Positions 23,036-30,830 are shown, counted from the stretch's first letter. The stretch: DNA of 64,000 nucleotides from Candidatus Zixiibacteriota bacterium (GCA_040756055.1 JBFLZR010000006.1:124001-188000), one strand, 5' to 3'. The notes: generated by a model not told the origin, from the sequence alone. Made by a program: numbers and translations.

Positions 23036-24733
23036 TCAATCAAACACCCCCTGCACATACCAGTCCGACGCCTGACGGTCAAAATACAGCAGGTAAAACC
23101 GATCATCATCGGTCTGAACCTCATAATACATTCGGTCAAAACCATACTGCCACCATCCGCCGGACAACTCCCACGGACCATTCTGCCTGACTATCGAGCG
23201 GGTGTGATGTCGCAATCTTACCGAACTGAGCTTCGCGCCGCAGGAGGCTACCGTCGCCTTGCGGGCCGGCTGTATCAGGCGTAACCCCGCGATTGGATTG
23301 AGAGCGAAAGAACAACGCCACGAAGTATCAACGGCAGTGTTTTTCGATTTGGGTTTCGAGTCAATCGCGCAAAAACTGCAATTACTGTCGGGAGTGATCC
23401 CATCACCGACAGCAGGAGCCAACAATTGTATCTGATGTTGATTACCGACAATGTGGCCATCACTAACATTGTGACCGTCAGATGTCCTCATCTGTATCTT
23501 GTGCCCGGCAGATGTCCCCACCTGTATCTTGTGACCGGCAGATGTCCCCATCATCTGCATCTTGTGCCCGTCAGATGTCCCCACCTGCATCTTGTGACCG
23601 GCAGATGTCCCCATCTGCCGGTGATGGAAGCCTGATGCCCCCAAAAGCTCAAGCTGTGATGATTCCAGAGGTAAAACTTCGGGGATAGTGATGGTAATAT
23701 CCGCCACTCTGCCTGAAAGCCTCAAACCATTTAGCTGTTCGTTGAGCAAACGAATGAATTTAAAAGGCATCTCCGTGACTTTCTTGAGAACAAGGTGCAA
23801 GGTTTTAATACCCGTATGTGCGCGGTCCCGCTGAAGCGGGATCCTCATCTGCCCGTCGGTCTCAAGATGAAGCTGCACATCCACAGCTTTACATCCCCGG
23901 CCGGTTTTGCCGAGTTTTTCGAGAAGGTCGGTCAGGATTTTATTGACGTGGAAAACAATCTCGCCCGATGATTCAAGCGGGTCGAACAGCGAAGCTCTCG
24001 CCGACAACAGCACTTGCGAAAACTCCGGCAGGAAGAAATCGGTGTCATCACCTTTGGAAAGACGGGCGATTTTCGCTCCTTCTTCGCCGAATCGGGTGGT
24101 CATCTCGTTCGATGGAAACGCCGCCACCTGCCCGATAGTTTTCAACCCCAGCGCCAGGAACTTATCGCGCATGTCATCTGACAAAGGGAGATAACCGATT
24201 GCCAGATTGTTGAGAAACCGCCGTTCGGCATCGGCCGCTACAACCGTAAACGAATTTACCGGCGACACCAGCGATGCTACATGGGCGACGAACTTGTTGT
24301 TGCCGATTCCAACCTGCACCCTGAGCTTGAGAGAACTTATCAGCGAAACCAGCCGCTTCGCCAGATCATCTTCGGTTTTGTAAAGCCACTTAAGCCCCGA
24401 AGCATCCACGAAAAAACATCCCGCGCCGGTTTCTTCCACCAGCGGACTGGCCGTGAACAGGATATTGCGAAGCTTCTCCGATGCCGCCCGTTCGGTTTTA
24501 CGGGATACCTGACAGGTGACCAGCTCCGGACAGTACGACCGCGCCTGCGCCACTGTCATGTCGATAGTAACGCCATCATTTTTGGCGATGTTATTCGCGG
24601 CGAGCACCAATGACAACTCGCTGTCGGTTTCGGTTAACACGACCGGTTTGCTTTCAAGCGATGGATCTTTCAAACAACAAATCTGCATCGCCAGGTCGGG
24701 CACCAGCACACAGGCTATTCTATCTTTAATCAT
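23036..24733 (-). CDS. imuB: ImuB, inactive Y-family polymerase of the mutasome
   Basis: A 565-residue protein. ATG 24733 is chosen since the family begins MxxRIACVLVPDLA (here MIKDRIACVLVPDLAMQICC); it overlaps imuA by eight bases. Landmarks: VLTETDSELSLVLAANNIAKNDGVTIDMTVAQARSYCPEL, FVDASGLKWLY (catalytic acidic pair missing, as usual in ImuB), VQVGIGNNKFVAHVAS, and the C-terminal signature GPWELSGGWWQYGFDRMYYEVQTDDDRFYLLYFD with DWYVQGVFD. ImuB is the hub linking ImuA, DnaE2 and the sliding clamp. Two insertions are odd: residues about 293-306 come from a palindromic repeat also seen outside genes, and residues about 371-422 are five tandem copies of a ten-residue unit (GTSAGHKMQV type). 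The gene stays open through both. Confidence 0.9.
   Translation of the reverse strand: MIKDRIACVLVPDLAMQICCLKDPSLESKPVVLTETDSELSLVLAANNIAKNDGVTIDMTVAQARSYCPELVTCQVSRKTERAASEKLRNILFTASPLVEETGAGCFFVDASGLKWLYKTEDDLAKRLVSLISSLKLRVQVGIGNNKFVAHVASLVSPVNSFTVVAADAERRFLNNLAIGYLPLSDDMRDKFLALGLKTIGQVAAFPSNEMTTRFGEEGAKIARLSKGDDTDFFLPEFSQVLLSARASLFDPLESSGEIVFHVNKILTDLLEKLGKTGRGCKAVDVQLHLETDGQMRIPLQRDRAHTGIKTLHLVLKKVTEMPFKFIRLLNEQLNGLRLSGRVADITITIPEVLPLESSQLELLGASGFHHRQMGTSAGHKMQVGTSDGHKMQMMGTSAGHKIQVGTSAGHKIQMRTSDGHNVSDGHIVGNQHQIQLLAPAVGDGITPDSNCSFCAIDSKPKSKNTAVDTSWRCSFALNPIAGLRLIQPARKATVASCGAKLSSVRLRHHTRSIVRQNGPWELSGGWWQYGFDRMYYEVQTDDDRFYLLYFDRQASDWYVQGVFD
23469..23621 (-). repeat. Five tandem 30/33-bp repeats inside imuB
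   Basis: Units start at 23469, 23499, 23529, 23562 and 23592; four are 30 bases and the third is 33, all multiples of three. Each has TTGTG(A/C)CCG(G/T)CAGATGTCC followed by CATCTG or CACCTG. They encode GTSAGHK/GTSDGHK runs. The core CAGATGTCCC-ATCTG is shared with intergenic repeats at 27021-27047 and near 27860. Confidence 0.88.
23817..23855 (-). repeat. 39-base palindromic element in frame within imuB
   Basis: Matches 27602-27640 in the intergenic mosaic with a single difference in 39 bases. The centre, TCCCGCTGAAGCGGGA, is a hairpin. In imuB it reads through as DGQMRIPLQRDRAH, so the element did not break the frame. Confidence 0.85.
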
Positions 24734-25364
24734 AAAGCACCAAGTCGGTTTTAAGGCCCTCTTTTGATATTCTGCTTTTGGTGACCTCGACCTCCACACG
24801 GCGCAGATCAAGCCTTCTCACGGATAGGCGCAGAGAGACAATGCTCGATGGTATGATCTGCGTGTTGTCGGCGGTCAGAAAGAATGTCAGCGCTTTGCTC
24901 CGGGTGGTTTGCATGCGAAGACGGTGGAGTAAAGTCATGGGAAGCGGTTTTTCCTGATCGATGAGGTCGAGGATTACACACGATGTTTTCCCGTGATATA
25001 AAAGACTCTCGGCGGTGCGCAATCCCAAAAGAACATCACCCGTTTTGACCACCACGAGACAGTCTATATTGACGCCGCAACAGGTAGCAGCCGATGGGTA
25101 AAAAGAGTTGCTCAAGTCGAAATAAACCGCCAACCTTTCGTGTGTGATTTTCGCTAATATTTTATAAAGAAGACTGGTCTTCCCCGATGATACCGGGCCG
25201 GTCATTTCGATCATCTGACCAAGCGGGATACCCCGGTGGGGGAGAAGACGGTCGATTTCTTCGATACCGGTTGCGAACACTATTTTTTCGCTCTCGGCGG
25301 CTTTGAAAGTGGCTTCGGGCCATTTCTTATCGAGTATATTTTTCAAATCCGTAATCGTACGCAT
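24726..25364 (-). CDS. imuA: ImuA, RecA-like mutasome protein
   Basis: A 212-residue protein with one RecA-like fold. The Walker A loop is GPVSSGKTS (around residues 57-65), preceded by FATGIEEIDRLLPHRGIPLGQMIEM as in ImuA and related RecA/SulA-like proteins. The later part has SCVILDLIDQE and LTFFLTADNTQIIPSSIVSLRLSV. It is short for the family but complete. imuA overlaps imuB by eight bases and is the first gene of the mutasome unit. Only 28 bases lie between its ATG and the stop codon of an IS110 transposase, so the native promoter has probably been displaced; no LexA-like box is visible there. Confidence 0.85.
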   Translation of the reverse strand: MRTITDLKNILDKKWPEATFKAAESEKIVFATGIEEIDRLLPHRGIPLGQMIEMTGPVSSGKTSLLYKILAKITHERLAVYFDLSNSFYPSAATCCGVNIDCLVVVKTGDVLLGLRTAESLLYHGKTSCVILDLIDQEKPLPMTLLHRLRMQTTRSKALTFFLTADNTQIIPSSIVSLRLSVRRLDLRRVEVEVTKSRISKEGLKTDLVLYD

Positions 25365-25392
25365 GACTTATCTTTCTCGTAGATACCGTCTT

Positions 25393-26379
25393 TTATGTCA
25401 ATGGTTGATATTGTGGATTGAACCTTTCTCTTTTTATGAGCATAGCTCTGATTATGTTCAGCATTTTCCTCATGCAGGCCGCCAGAGCGACTTTTTTGAG
25501 TTTTCCTTTATCAATTAGTCGCCGATAGTACCGCATCAGAACAGGGTTGTGGTGCACCGCCACGAGGGTTGGCATGTAGAGGGCTCTTCTGAGCCGTGCA
25601 TTGCCTTGTTTAGCCAGGTGAGGTTTACCTCGTACTGAAGTCCCTGATTGTCTTTGAGCCGGGGCCAGTCCGGCATGAGCGTCCAGTTGACGGCGAGTTC
25701 GCTGGGTCAGAGCGTCACCACCGTAAGCTAATATCTGAGCCGCAGAACAATTGCCGATACCGACAATCGAAGTTGCAATAGCTATATCCTCGGCTAGTTG
25801 CATATCCTGCTGACAGAGTTGTTCAATGGCGGCCTCGATCTTTACCAACTCCTGTTGTAGAGTCTTCATAATCTTAGCGGCAGAACTCGTTACCTCCCGG
25901 GGTAACTCGGGTGTGTGTTTATGGGCGTGCTGACGGCTTCTCCATTGACCTATCTCGGCCTTGATGGCATCCGCCTGGGTCACCAGCGAAGAGAGCCGGC
26001 GATGAGCTTCCGATGGCGGCTGCCAGGGCAAAGGACAGTGCTTGATTACAAAGTCCAATATCACCTGAGCATCAACACTGTCCGTCTTCGTCCGTTTTAA
26101 CAATACTCGACCATGTGCTGCTATCTGAGCCGGATTGATAACACTCACCGTTGTCTGATTGTATTCAACCAACTTCAATGCTACTTTGGTGCTGTAAACT
26201 CCGGTCGCTTCCATACCCAGATGAATCGAACCGCCGCCGGAACACTTGTTTAGCCAGCGATACATACGCCTGACCTCACTTGTGGTTGTACCAAAGAATC
26301 GGGTCTTTTTATCGGCAATGGCTACGACTAACTCATCTTTGCCAACATCCACACCCACGCAAAAACGACTCTTGTCCAC
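25393..26379 (-). CDS. IS110-family transposase (DEDD recombinase)
   Basis: A 328-residue protein. The N-terminal RuvC-like domain shows GVDVGKDELVVAIAD (first Asp), GMEATGVYS (Glu) and KRTKTDSVDAQVILDF (Asp pair). The C-terminal domain has SIVGIGNCSAAQILAYGGD, LDAHAGLAPAQRQSGTSVRGKPHLAKQGNARLRRALYMP with the conserved serine in SGTSVRG. Both domains appear complete and no stop codons interrupt it, so the enzyme may be active. In this family a structured RNA encoded beside the transposase guides recombination between donor and target. It is transcribed toward imuA, so it could now drive imuA-imuB. Confidence 0.9.
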   Translation of the reverse strand: MDKSRFCVGVDVGKDELVVAIADKKTRFFGTTTSEVRRMYRWLNKCSGGGSIHLGMEATGVYSTKVALKLVEYNQTTVSVINPAQIAAHGRVLLKRTKTDSVDAQVILDFVIKHCPLPWQPPSEAHRRLSSLVTQADAIKAEIGQWRSRQHAHKHTPELPREVTSSAAKIMKTLQQELVKIEAAIEQLCQQDMQLAEDIAIATSIVGIGNCSAAQILAYGGDALTQRTRRQLDAHAGLAPAQRQSGTSVRGKPHLAKQGNARLRRALYMPTLVAVHHNPVLMRYYRRLIDKGKLKKVALAACMRKMLNIIRAMLIKRERFNPQYQPLT

Positions 26380-26390
26380 CTTAACCCCCG

Positions 26391-26590
26391 TATTTATATT
26401 GTCTACAGATTGAGGACGCTGATGCCAACCTTGTCAATACAGGCTGCCCCAAAGGGACGCCTCAGATACCGTTCGGCATTAGACGATCCTGTAGCAGACC
26501 GGGAGAACTTATCTACTAGACAGGCTTTCCGGCCTCGGTCGGGTTAGAGTTTCATCCCGGTCTGTCATAATATCTGACGCAACCAATGAC
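26391..26590 (-). ncRNA. Candidate bridge RNA of the IS110 element
   Basis: The region 5' of the transposase is noncoding for about 200 bases. It contains a perfect ten-base inverted repeat, CAGACCGGGA (26496-26505) and TCCCGGTCTG (26556-26565), around a 50-base loop, as would suit a bridge RNA stem with an internal guide loop. In the IS621-type group the bridge RNA is encoded in this position. No further evidence can be drawn from a single copy. Confidence 0.35.
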
Positions 26591-26723
26591 CAAGACAAGA
26601 TACAAGGTCGGGTTCCGATTCAAAAAAATACAATTGTGAGAAACCCGACATCTTGTCCGTCTTCGAACCCGCCATCGACAGGCCCAAACAGAGTTTGAGC
26701 CTGCCACCCGATGCCGCCAAATT

Positions 26724-26792
26724 TGTCATTTCGACCAGAGGGAGAAATCTTTTGTTCGCCTTTTAAGATTTCTCGACAAGCTCGAAATGACA
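26724..26792. repeat. 69-base hairpin repeat, copy 2 of 2
   Basis: TGTCATTTCGA (26724-26734) pairs exactly with TCGAAATGACA (26782-26792), and GAGAAATCTT pairs with AAGATTTCTC (26765-26774) nearer the loop. It is followed 16 bases later by the 20-bp palindrome, in the same order as at 22849-22958. Confidence 0.85.
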
Positions 26793-26807
26793 TCTGCGCG
26801 AGAGGCC

Positions 26808-26833
26808 GCGTTTGATAAATCAAACGCCTACCG
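26808..26833 (+). repeat. GCGTTTGATAAATCAAACGC palindrome, copy 3 of 6
   Basis: Exact 20-base core followed by CTACCG. Confidence 0.85.
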
Positions 26834-27020
26834 TTGTGGCATCTTCAGTCTTTCAGTAGGGCAGGATCCCTGCCCGTCAGGGTTCATCGTCAGATGAAGA
26901 TCCTGCCAATTCTGTGCTAAGTCGTTTCCGCCTTTTCAGTCACCCCCGTTTTTTCAGTCACCCCCGCGCACGCGGGGGGCCAGCAAGTCGAAATCCTTTG
27001 TAATTTCGACCTCTTTTTTT

Positions 27021-27047
27021 GTGCGCGGCAGATGTCCCATCTGCCCG
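27021..27047 (+). repeat. GTGCGCGGCAGATGTCCCATCTGCCCG element
   Basis: GTGCGCGG followed by the palindrome GCAGATG-TCC-CATCTGC. Related copies start near 27295, 27602 and 27857. The same palindrome core makes up the tandem units in imuB. Confidence 0.7.
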
Positions 27048-27423
27048 TGTTCGGGGGTAAATTGGCTTTGTTTGCTCATTTTTTAAAGGGACCCCAAAAG
27101 GCGTTTTATTCACTTAACTCGTTTTTGTGCAACTGATTCGCGCGATTGCAGAAAGCCATTTCGCGCCGTTTTTTTCTCATGATTTTTCAAGTACATGTCT
27201 TTTCTCACAACATTGGTCTCCCATCACCGCACCGTGGGGGCTTTCACCCAAGATGTTGTAGCGAAAGTGCGGAAGATCGACCCGGGGGAGTTTCGTGCGC
27301 CGGGATGTCCCATCTGCCCGTCACCCTTTTTTCATTGCGTTGGGTCTTGATTCGCCTTGGGGAATTGTGCCCCGACGCTTAATGTTTATCTTCAACCCGC
27401 CATTGTCTTGGCATAACATGGAT

Positions 27424-27448
27424 GCGTTTGATAAATCAAACGCCTACG
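27424..27448 (+). repeat. GCGTTTGATAAATCAAACGC palindrome, copy 4 of 6
   Basis: Exact core followed by CTACG. Confidence 0.85.
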
Positions 27449-27561
27449 GTTATGCCCTCTTTCTTCGTAGCAGGATCCCTGTTTCCCAATCCGCCCACGG
27501 CGGACCCGACAGGGTCCGTCGTCAGATGGAGGTTTTGACATTTATCTCCAACGATTCCTTT

Positions 27562-27589
27562 GTAGGCTCACGCCGCGGCGTGAGCCTAC
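27562..27589. repeat. 28-bp palindrome, copy 2 of 3
   Basis: GTAGGCTCACGCCG and CGGCGTGAGCCTAC are exact complements, so the whole 28 bases is one perfect palindrome. Confidence 0.88.
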
Positions 27590-27601
27590 AGACGCAGTTT
27601 T

Positions 27602-27640
27602 TGTGCGCGGTCCCGCTGAAGCGGGATCATCATCTGCCCG
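27602..27640 (+). repeat. 39-base element, intergenic copy of the imuB insertion
   Basis: TGTGCGCGG, then the hairpin TCCCGCTGAAGCGGGA, then TCATCATCTGCCCG. One base differs from 23817-23855 inside imuB. Confidence 0.85.
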
Positions 27641-27651
27641 AACAAAATACG

Positions 27652-27692
27652 CCCTCACCCCGACCCTCTCCCGGAGGGCGAGGGAGAAAGCC
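27652..27692. repeat. CCCTCACCC...GGGCGAGGG hairpin repeat
   Basis: Starts CCCTCACCCCGACCCTCTCC and ends GGAGGGCGAGGGAGAAAG. This resembles a short repeat found between genes in many bacteria. Confidence 0.6.
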
Positions 27693-27722
27693 ATCGTTGC
27701 TCTAACTTTTTGTGCTAGGGTC

Positions 27723-27747
27723 GCGTTTGATAAATCAAACGCCTACC
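27723..27747 (+). repeat. GCGTTTGATAAATCAAACGC palindrome, copy 5 of 6
   Basis: Exact core followed by CTACC. Confidence 0.85.
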
Positions 27748-27896
27748 ATCTGCGCTTGTATGTCTGCGCACGTCAGGCCCAAAGCAAGTTTGAGCCTGCC
27801 ACCCGACGTCGAGTCTGAAGACTCGACGGGCACAACGCCGTGGCGTTGTGGTTTTTGTGCGCGGCAGATGTCCCATTTGTCCGTCACCTGTTGTGC

Positions 27897-27920
27897 CCGG
27901 TGAATCTTCAGATTCACCGG
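27897..27920. repeat. 24-base palindrome CCGGTGAATCT / AGATTCACCGG
   Basis: Eleven-base perfect arms around TC. A similar but different palindrome, GTCGAGTCT-GA-AGACTCGAC, lies about 90 bases before it. Confidence 0.75.
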
Positions 27921-28238
27921 AATATATCGACCAATACTATACATCCGTGCAGTATATTATACGCAAATCCCCCGGTCCGCAAATCACATTAATCCGGATT
28001 GTGACAGGGGGCTATATGTTGTGGTGGGTGTTTTGAAGCAGCACAACAGATGTACATCCCCCAAACAAATTTCCTACAACTCCGATGGTAAATGCGCCCT
28101 AAGGGGGTTATTCGTCGGTGTTCGATTTTTCTGATAGCGATGTGCGTCTGGCGCAAACAAAACAAAATGAGGAAACGAACCCAAATCGTTGTAAACGTAT
28201 GAGAGATATTTCAATAAACGGAAATTTGCGTTCGCTGC

Positions 28239-28260
28239 GTAGGCGTTTGATTTATCAAAC
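28239..28260 (-). repeat. GCGTTTGATAAATCAAAC palindrome, copy 6 of 6, inverted
   Basis: Plus strand reads GTAGGCGTTTGATTTATCAAAC; thus it is in the reverse orientation compared with the other five copies. Confidence 0.8.
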
Positions 28261-28289
28261 ACAGACTGCATATCCTTGTCTGCGTCACG

Positions 28290-28317
28290 GTAGCCTCACG
28301 CCGCGGCGGGAGCCTAC
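28290..28317. repeat. 28-bp palindrome, copy 3 of 3
   Basis: GTAGCCTCACGCCG and CGGCGGGAGCCTAC, two changes from the perfect form, ending seven bases before the stop codon of the Memo/AMMECR1 gene. Confidence 0.75.
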
Positions 28318-28323
28318 AAGGAA

Positions 28324-29832
28324 TCATTCTTCTTCGAATATCACCGCCTGAAAGCGTTCGATGGTAGCGTTTGGGGATTTGTAGGCATCCAAGGGCAGGC
28401 CGGCTTTGCGGCAGGTCTGCTGAAGAAATTCGGTCTCGGTCCAGCCATAGTCGGTGGCAACCTGCGGCAAAAGCAGCCCGCGCTGCATCCCCAGCGAGAT
28501 CATCAGTCCATCGCGCCCGACTTTGATTTCATCGAGCGATTTCACTCTTTCCAGCGGTGTCAGCACCGATATTTCGATGTGAAGCTCAGGCAGTTCGCCC
28601 GCTATCACGGGCGGGAAACGGGGGTCCTCGACCGCCGCCTTGACAGCACACTCGGAGACAGTTTCCCACAGCGGCTTGAACGCCATCGTGTAGCCGATAC
28701 ATCCGCGAAGGCGGCCGCTTTTATTCAGCGTGACAAAAGCAGCGCCGTTATCGCGGAGTGTCTGAGATACATCATAGTCCGGCAGAGGCTTCTTGTTTAG
28801 GTGGCAGTCAATGGATGTACGGGCTATTTCTAAAAGCAGATGACGATCTGCATCAGTGAGTTCAAATTTGGGAGAGGAATCGCTCTTCATGGTTTCTCCT
28901 CCGGATGGCTCCGTGGGGTTTGAAGTATCCTTTCCATCGCTTTTATATATTACGGCGGCCGCGTAGCCGACCACACTGCTTTTATCACCGGTCAGGTCGC
29001 CCGAGTCGCCATATTTGAGAATCTTCGCGCGGTTGGCTCCTTTGGCGATAGCAGCCCGCATCACGGCGACCAGCGCCGCGCCGCCGCAGGCTTCGGTGCG
29101 ACCCTGCTGCAAATACGACTCGAGGGCATCGGGGTCGAGCCGCTTGATACAGTCGATACCAGCCGAGTCTAGTTTCCATCCCTGCGAGGCGGGACGGTAA
29201 TGCTGCCAGTCGGTTGAGGCGATCATCACCGTGCGGGCATCATCAGTCACCCTGGACAGGGCGCCTTCAAGGCGCTTGATATTGTCGTGGTTGCGATAGC
29301 CTATCAGGGCGGGCACGATTTCGAATTCTTTGAGAACGGTTTGCAGGTAGGGAAGCTGGACCTCGAGGCAATGCTCGTTGATGTGGGCTTCCGGAATGAC
29401 CGAGATGCCATCATAGTCCAGAAGCGTCTGGCAGACCGAGTCATCGCATTTTACATCGCCGAGAGGCGTCTGCCAGGTGATGCCGGGGCCGTAAACAGAA
29501 ACACCGTCGAATCCGAGACGATGCGAGGGGCCGCACAGGATAACGGTGTTGACATTACTGTTTTCGAGCAACTTGTAACTATAAGCGGCGATTGGTCCCG
29601 AATAAATCAGTCCGGCGTGGGGGACAACAAGGGCGATTATCTGGCCGTCGATCGAAGGAATCTCTCCGGCAGCGACCAAGTGACCATCGACCATCCGGCT
29701 CAATTCGGCGCTGTCGGATGGGTAAAAAGTCCCGGCCACCGCGGGTTTTCGCACCCCGGCGGCCGTGTCACCCGTAAGCATCAGGATAAACGCCGCCGAA
29801 AGCATAAAACAGGCTGATTTTGACATACGCAT
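28324..29832 (-). CDS. Exported Memo-AMMECR1 fusion (AmmeMemoRadiSam proteins B and A)
   Basis: A 502-residue protein from ATG 29832 (ATG 29826 is equally possible; no strong ribosome binding site). A signal peptide (SACFMLSAAFILMLTGDTAAG) comes first. The Memo domain follows: RKPAVAGTFYPSD, ALVVPHAGLIYSGPIAAYSYKLL, CGPSHR, EHCLEVQLPYLQ, STDWQHYRP and ACGGAALVAVMRAA, so the metal-ligand-like histidines are present. After a linker near residue 310, AMMECR1 begins: SGRLRGCIGYTMAFKPLWETVSECAVKAAVEDPRFPP and LHIEISVLTPLE. The family pair A and B is normally cytosolic in other organisms; the signal peptide here is notable. Its partner radical SAM gene lies nearby at 30831, divergently transcribed. 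The reaction of this system is not known. Confidence 0.9.
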   Translation of the reverse strand: MRMSKSACFMLSAAFILMLTGDTAAGVRKPAVAGTFYPSDSAELSRMVDGHLVAAGEIPSIDGQIIALVVPHAGLIYSGPIAAYSYKLLENSNVNTVILCGPSHRLGFDGVSVYGPGITWQTPLGDVKCDDSVCQTLLDYDGISVIPEAHINEHCLEVQLPYLQTVLKEFEIVPALIGYRNHDNIKRLEGALSRVTDDARTVMIASTDWQHYRPASQGWKLDSAGIDCIKRLDPDALESYLQQGRTEACGGAALVAVMRAAIAKGANRAKILKYGDSGDLTGDKSSVVGYAAAVIYKSDGKDTSNPTEPSGGETMKSDSSPKFELTDADRHLLLEIARTSIDCHLNKKPLPDYDVSQTLRDNGAAFVTLNKSGRLRGCIGYTMAFKPLWETVSECAVKAAVEDPRFPPVIAGELPELHIEISVLTPLERVKSLDEIKVGRDGLMISLGMQRGLLLPQVATDYGWTETEFLQQTCRKAGLPLDAYKSPNATIERFQAVIFEEE

Positions 29833-29905
29833 CATCAATATCAGGATGCATTGGCAATGTTGCTTCGTCAAGGCAAAACAACTGTTGCTGTGTAAGTTGA
29901 AGTAG

Positions 29906-29911
29906 TATAAT
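29906..29911 (+). promoter_or_regulatory. Perfect -10 box directly before the DUF362 start
   Basis: TATAAT at 29906-29911, six bases before ATG 29918. Transcription would start at or next to the start codon, giving a leaderless or nearly leaderless mRNA. The -35 is weak (GTTGCT, 16 bases upstream). Confidence 0.5.
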
Positions 29912-29917
29912 TAATAT

Positions 29918-30823
29918 ATGAGCCGTGTGGTTGTTGTAAGATACGATGGCGCCGATTTGATGTCCGGGCTCAGCGTCAGGCAGTACCGGGACATTCTTCA
30001 GGCCGGACTCAGCGCGTTGGGCTCCAACTTCCTGAAGGATCGCTTGCTCGGCAGAGCCAAAGGAAAATCAACGACGGTCGGTATCAAACCCAACTGTCTG
30101 GCCAAACATCTCAACTCAACACCGGTAGCCCTTGCCAACGCGCTCATCGAACTGCTCGTAGAAGCCGGAGTCTCGGAGAACAACACTGTTGTGTGGGAGC
30201 GCTCCAACCGGGAACTCAGCGAGGCCGGATATGAACTTAATGCCTCGTTTGCGGGTAGGCGATGTTTAGGAACCGATACGAACGGGGTGGGCTACTCCAG
30301 TGAATTCTATACTTCGGGCGATGTTAACTCGCTGGTAACAAAAATTCTGACCGAGATGGTTGACATAAATATCAACCTGCCTGTTTTAAAAGACCATTCG
30401 CTGGCGGGGATGTCGGCCGGACTGAAAAACATGTACGGTGCGATTCACAATCCCAACAAGTATCACGGTGATAACTGCAATCCGTTCTGCGCGCATGTGA
30501 GCAATTTGGACCCGATAAGAAAGAAGAATCGCCTGACTGTTATCGATGCTGTCCGGGTGCAGTATCATGGCGGTCCCGGTTTTATCGGCGACTATTTCTA
30601 TCACTATGGTGGCGTAATATTATCAGAGGACCCGGTTGCTTGCGACACGGTGGGTCTTCAGATACTGGAGAAGATCCGCAAGGACAAGGGATTGCCGCCG
30701 CTCGACAAGGCGGGACGACCCGTCAAATATCTCGCTTCGGCCAATCAGATCGGGCTGGGTGAGGCGGTGATGGATAAAATCGAAGTCGAGACAATTCGTC
30801 TCGGCATAGCGAATATGCAGTAA
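29918..30823 (+). CDS. DUF362 domain protein
   Basis: A 301-residue protein with the DUF362 pattern: TTVGIKPNCLAKHLNSTPVALANALIELLVEAGV, then NINLPVLKDHSLAGMSAGLKNMYGAIHNPNKYHGDNC, DAVRVQYHGGPGF and SEDPVACDTVGLQILEKIR. No signal peptide is present and there is no ferredoxin tail, unlike many family members. It is first in a rightward set with the radical SAM and membrane-protein genes (7 and 0 base gaps). A similar gene lies at 35791-36774. Its function is unknown; co-occurrence with redox and radical SAM genes suggests an accessory role in metal or cofactor handling. Confidence 0.82.
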   Translation: MSRVVVVRYDGADLMSGLSVRQYRDILQAGLSALGSNFLKDRLLGRAKGKSTTVGIKPNCLAKHLNSTPVALANALIELLVEAGVSENNTVVWERSNRELSEAGYELNASFAGRRCLGTDTNGVGYSSEFYTSGDVNSLVTKILTEMVDININLPVLKDHSLAGMSAGLKNMYGAIHNPNKYHGDNCNPFCAHVSNLDPIRKKNRLTVIDAVRVQYHGGPGFIGDYFYHYGGVILSEDPVACDTVGLQILEKIRKDKGLPPLDKAGRPVKYLASANQIGLGEAVMDKIEVETIRLGIANMQ

Positions 30824-30830
30824 GGCCAAT

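Larger units (their letters stand above)
25366..26600 (-). mobile_element. IS110-family insertion sequence (ends approximate)
   Basis: The single recognisable gene is an IS110-type transposase at 25393-26379. IS110 elements lack clear terminal inverted repeats, so the borders cannot be set from one copy. The left limit must be upstream of imuA (25364). The right limit is placed near 26600 because the noncoding 5' region with a strong inverted repeat ends there and repeat mosaic begins soon after. Confidence 0.6.
26591..28323. other. Intergenic mosaic of palindromic repeats
   Basis: About 1.7 kb with no supported gene. It consists of at least five kinds of short palindrome in several copies, the right copy of a 160-base duplication (26716-26883, related to 22841-23000), and further pieces of about 30-40 bases that recur, such as the GAGCCTGCCACCCGA stretch near 26696 and 27795. 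The interval 27921-28238 has no clear repeat or gene. Open frames here are short and repeat-derived. Confidence 0.7.

Noticed and set aside
22747-23190. 147-codon plus-strand frame in the dnaE2-imuB spacer
   Set aside because: It runs through hairpin repeats and the antisense of the imuB end; repeated copies in 26.6-27.7 kb give similar pseudo-frames.
23469-23621. Tandem units considered as a CRISPR array
   Set aside because: Units are contiguous with no unique spacers, sit inside an intact reading frame and no cas genes are near.
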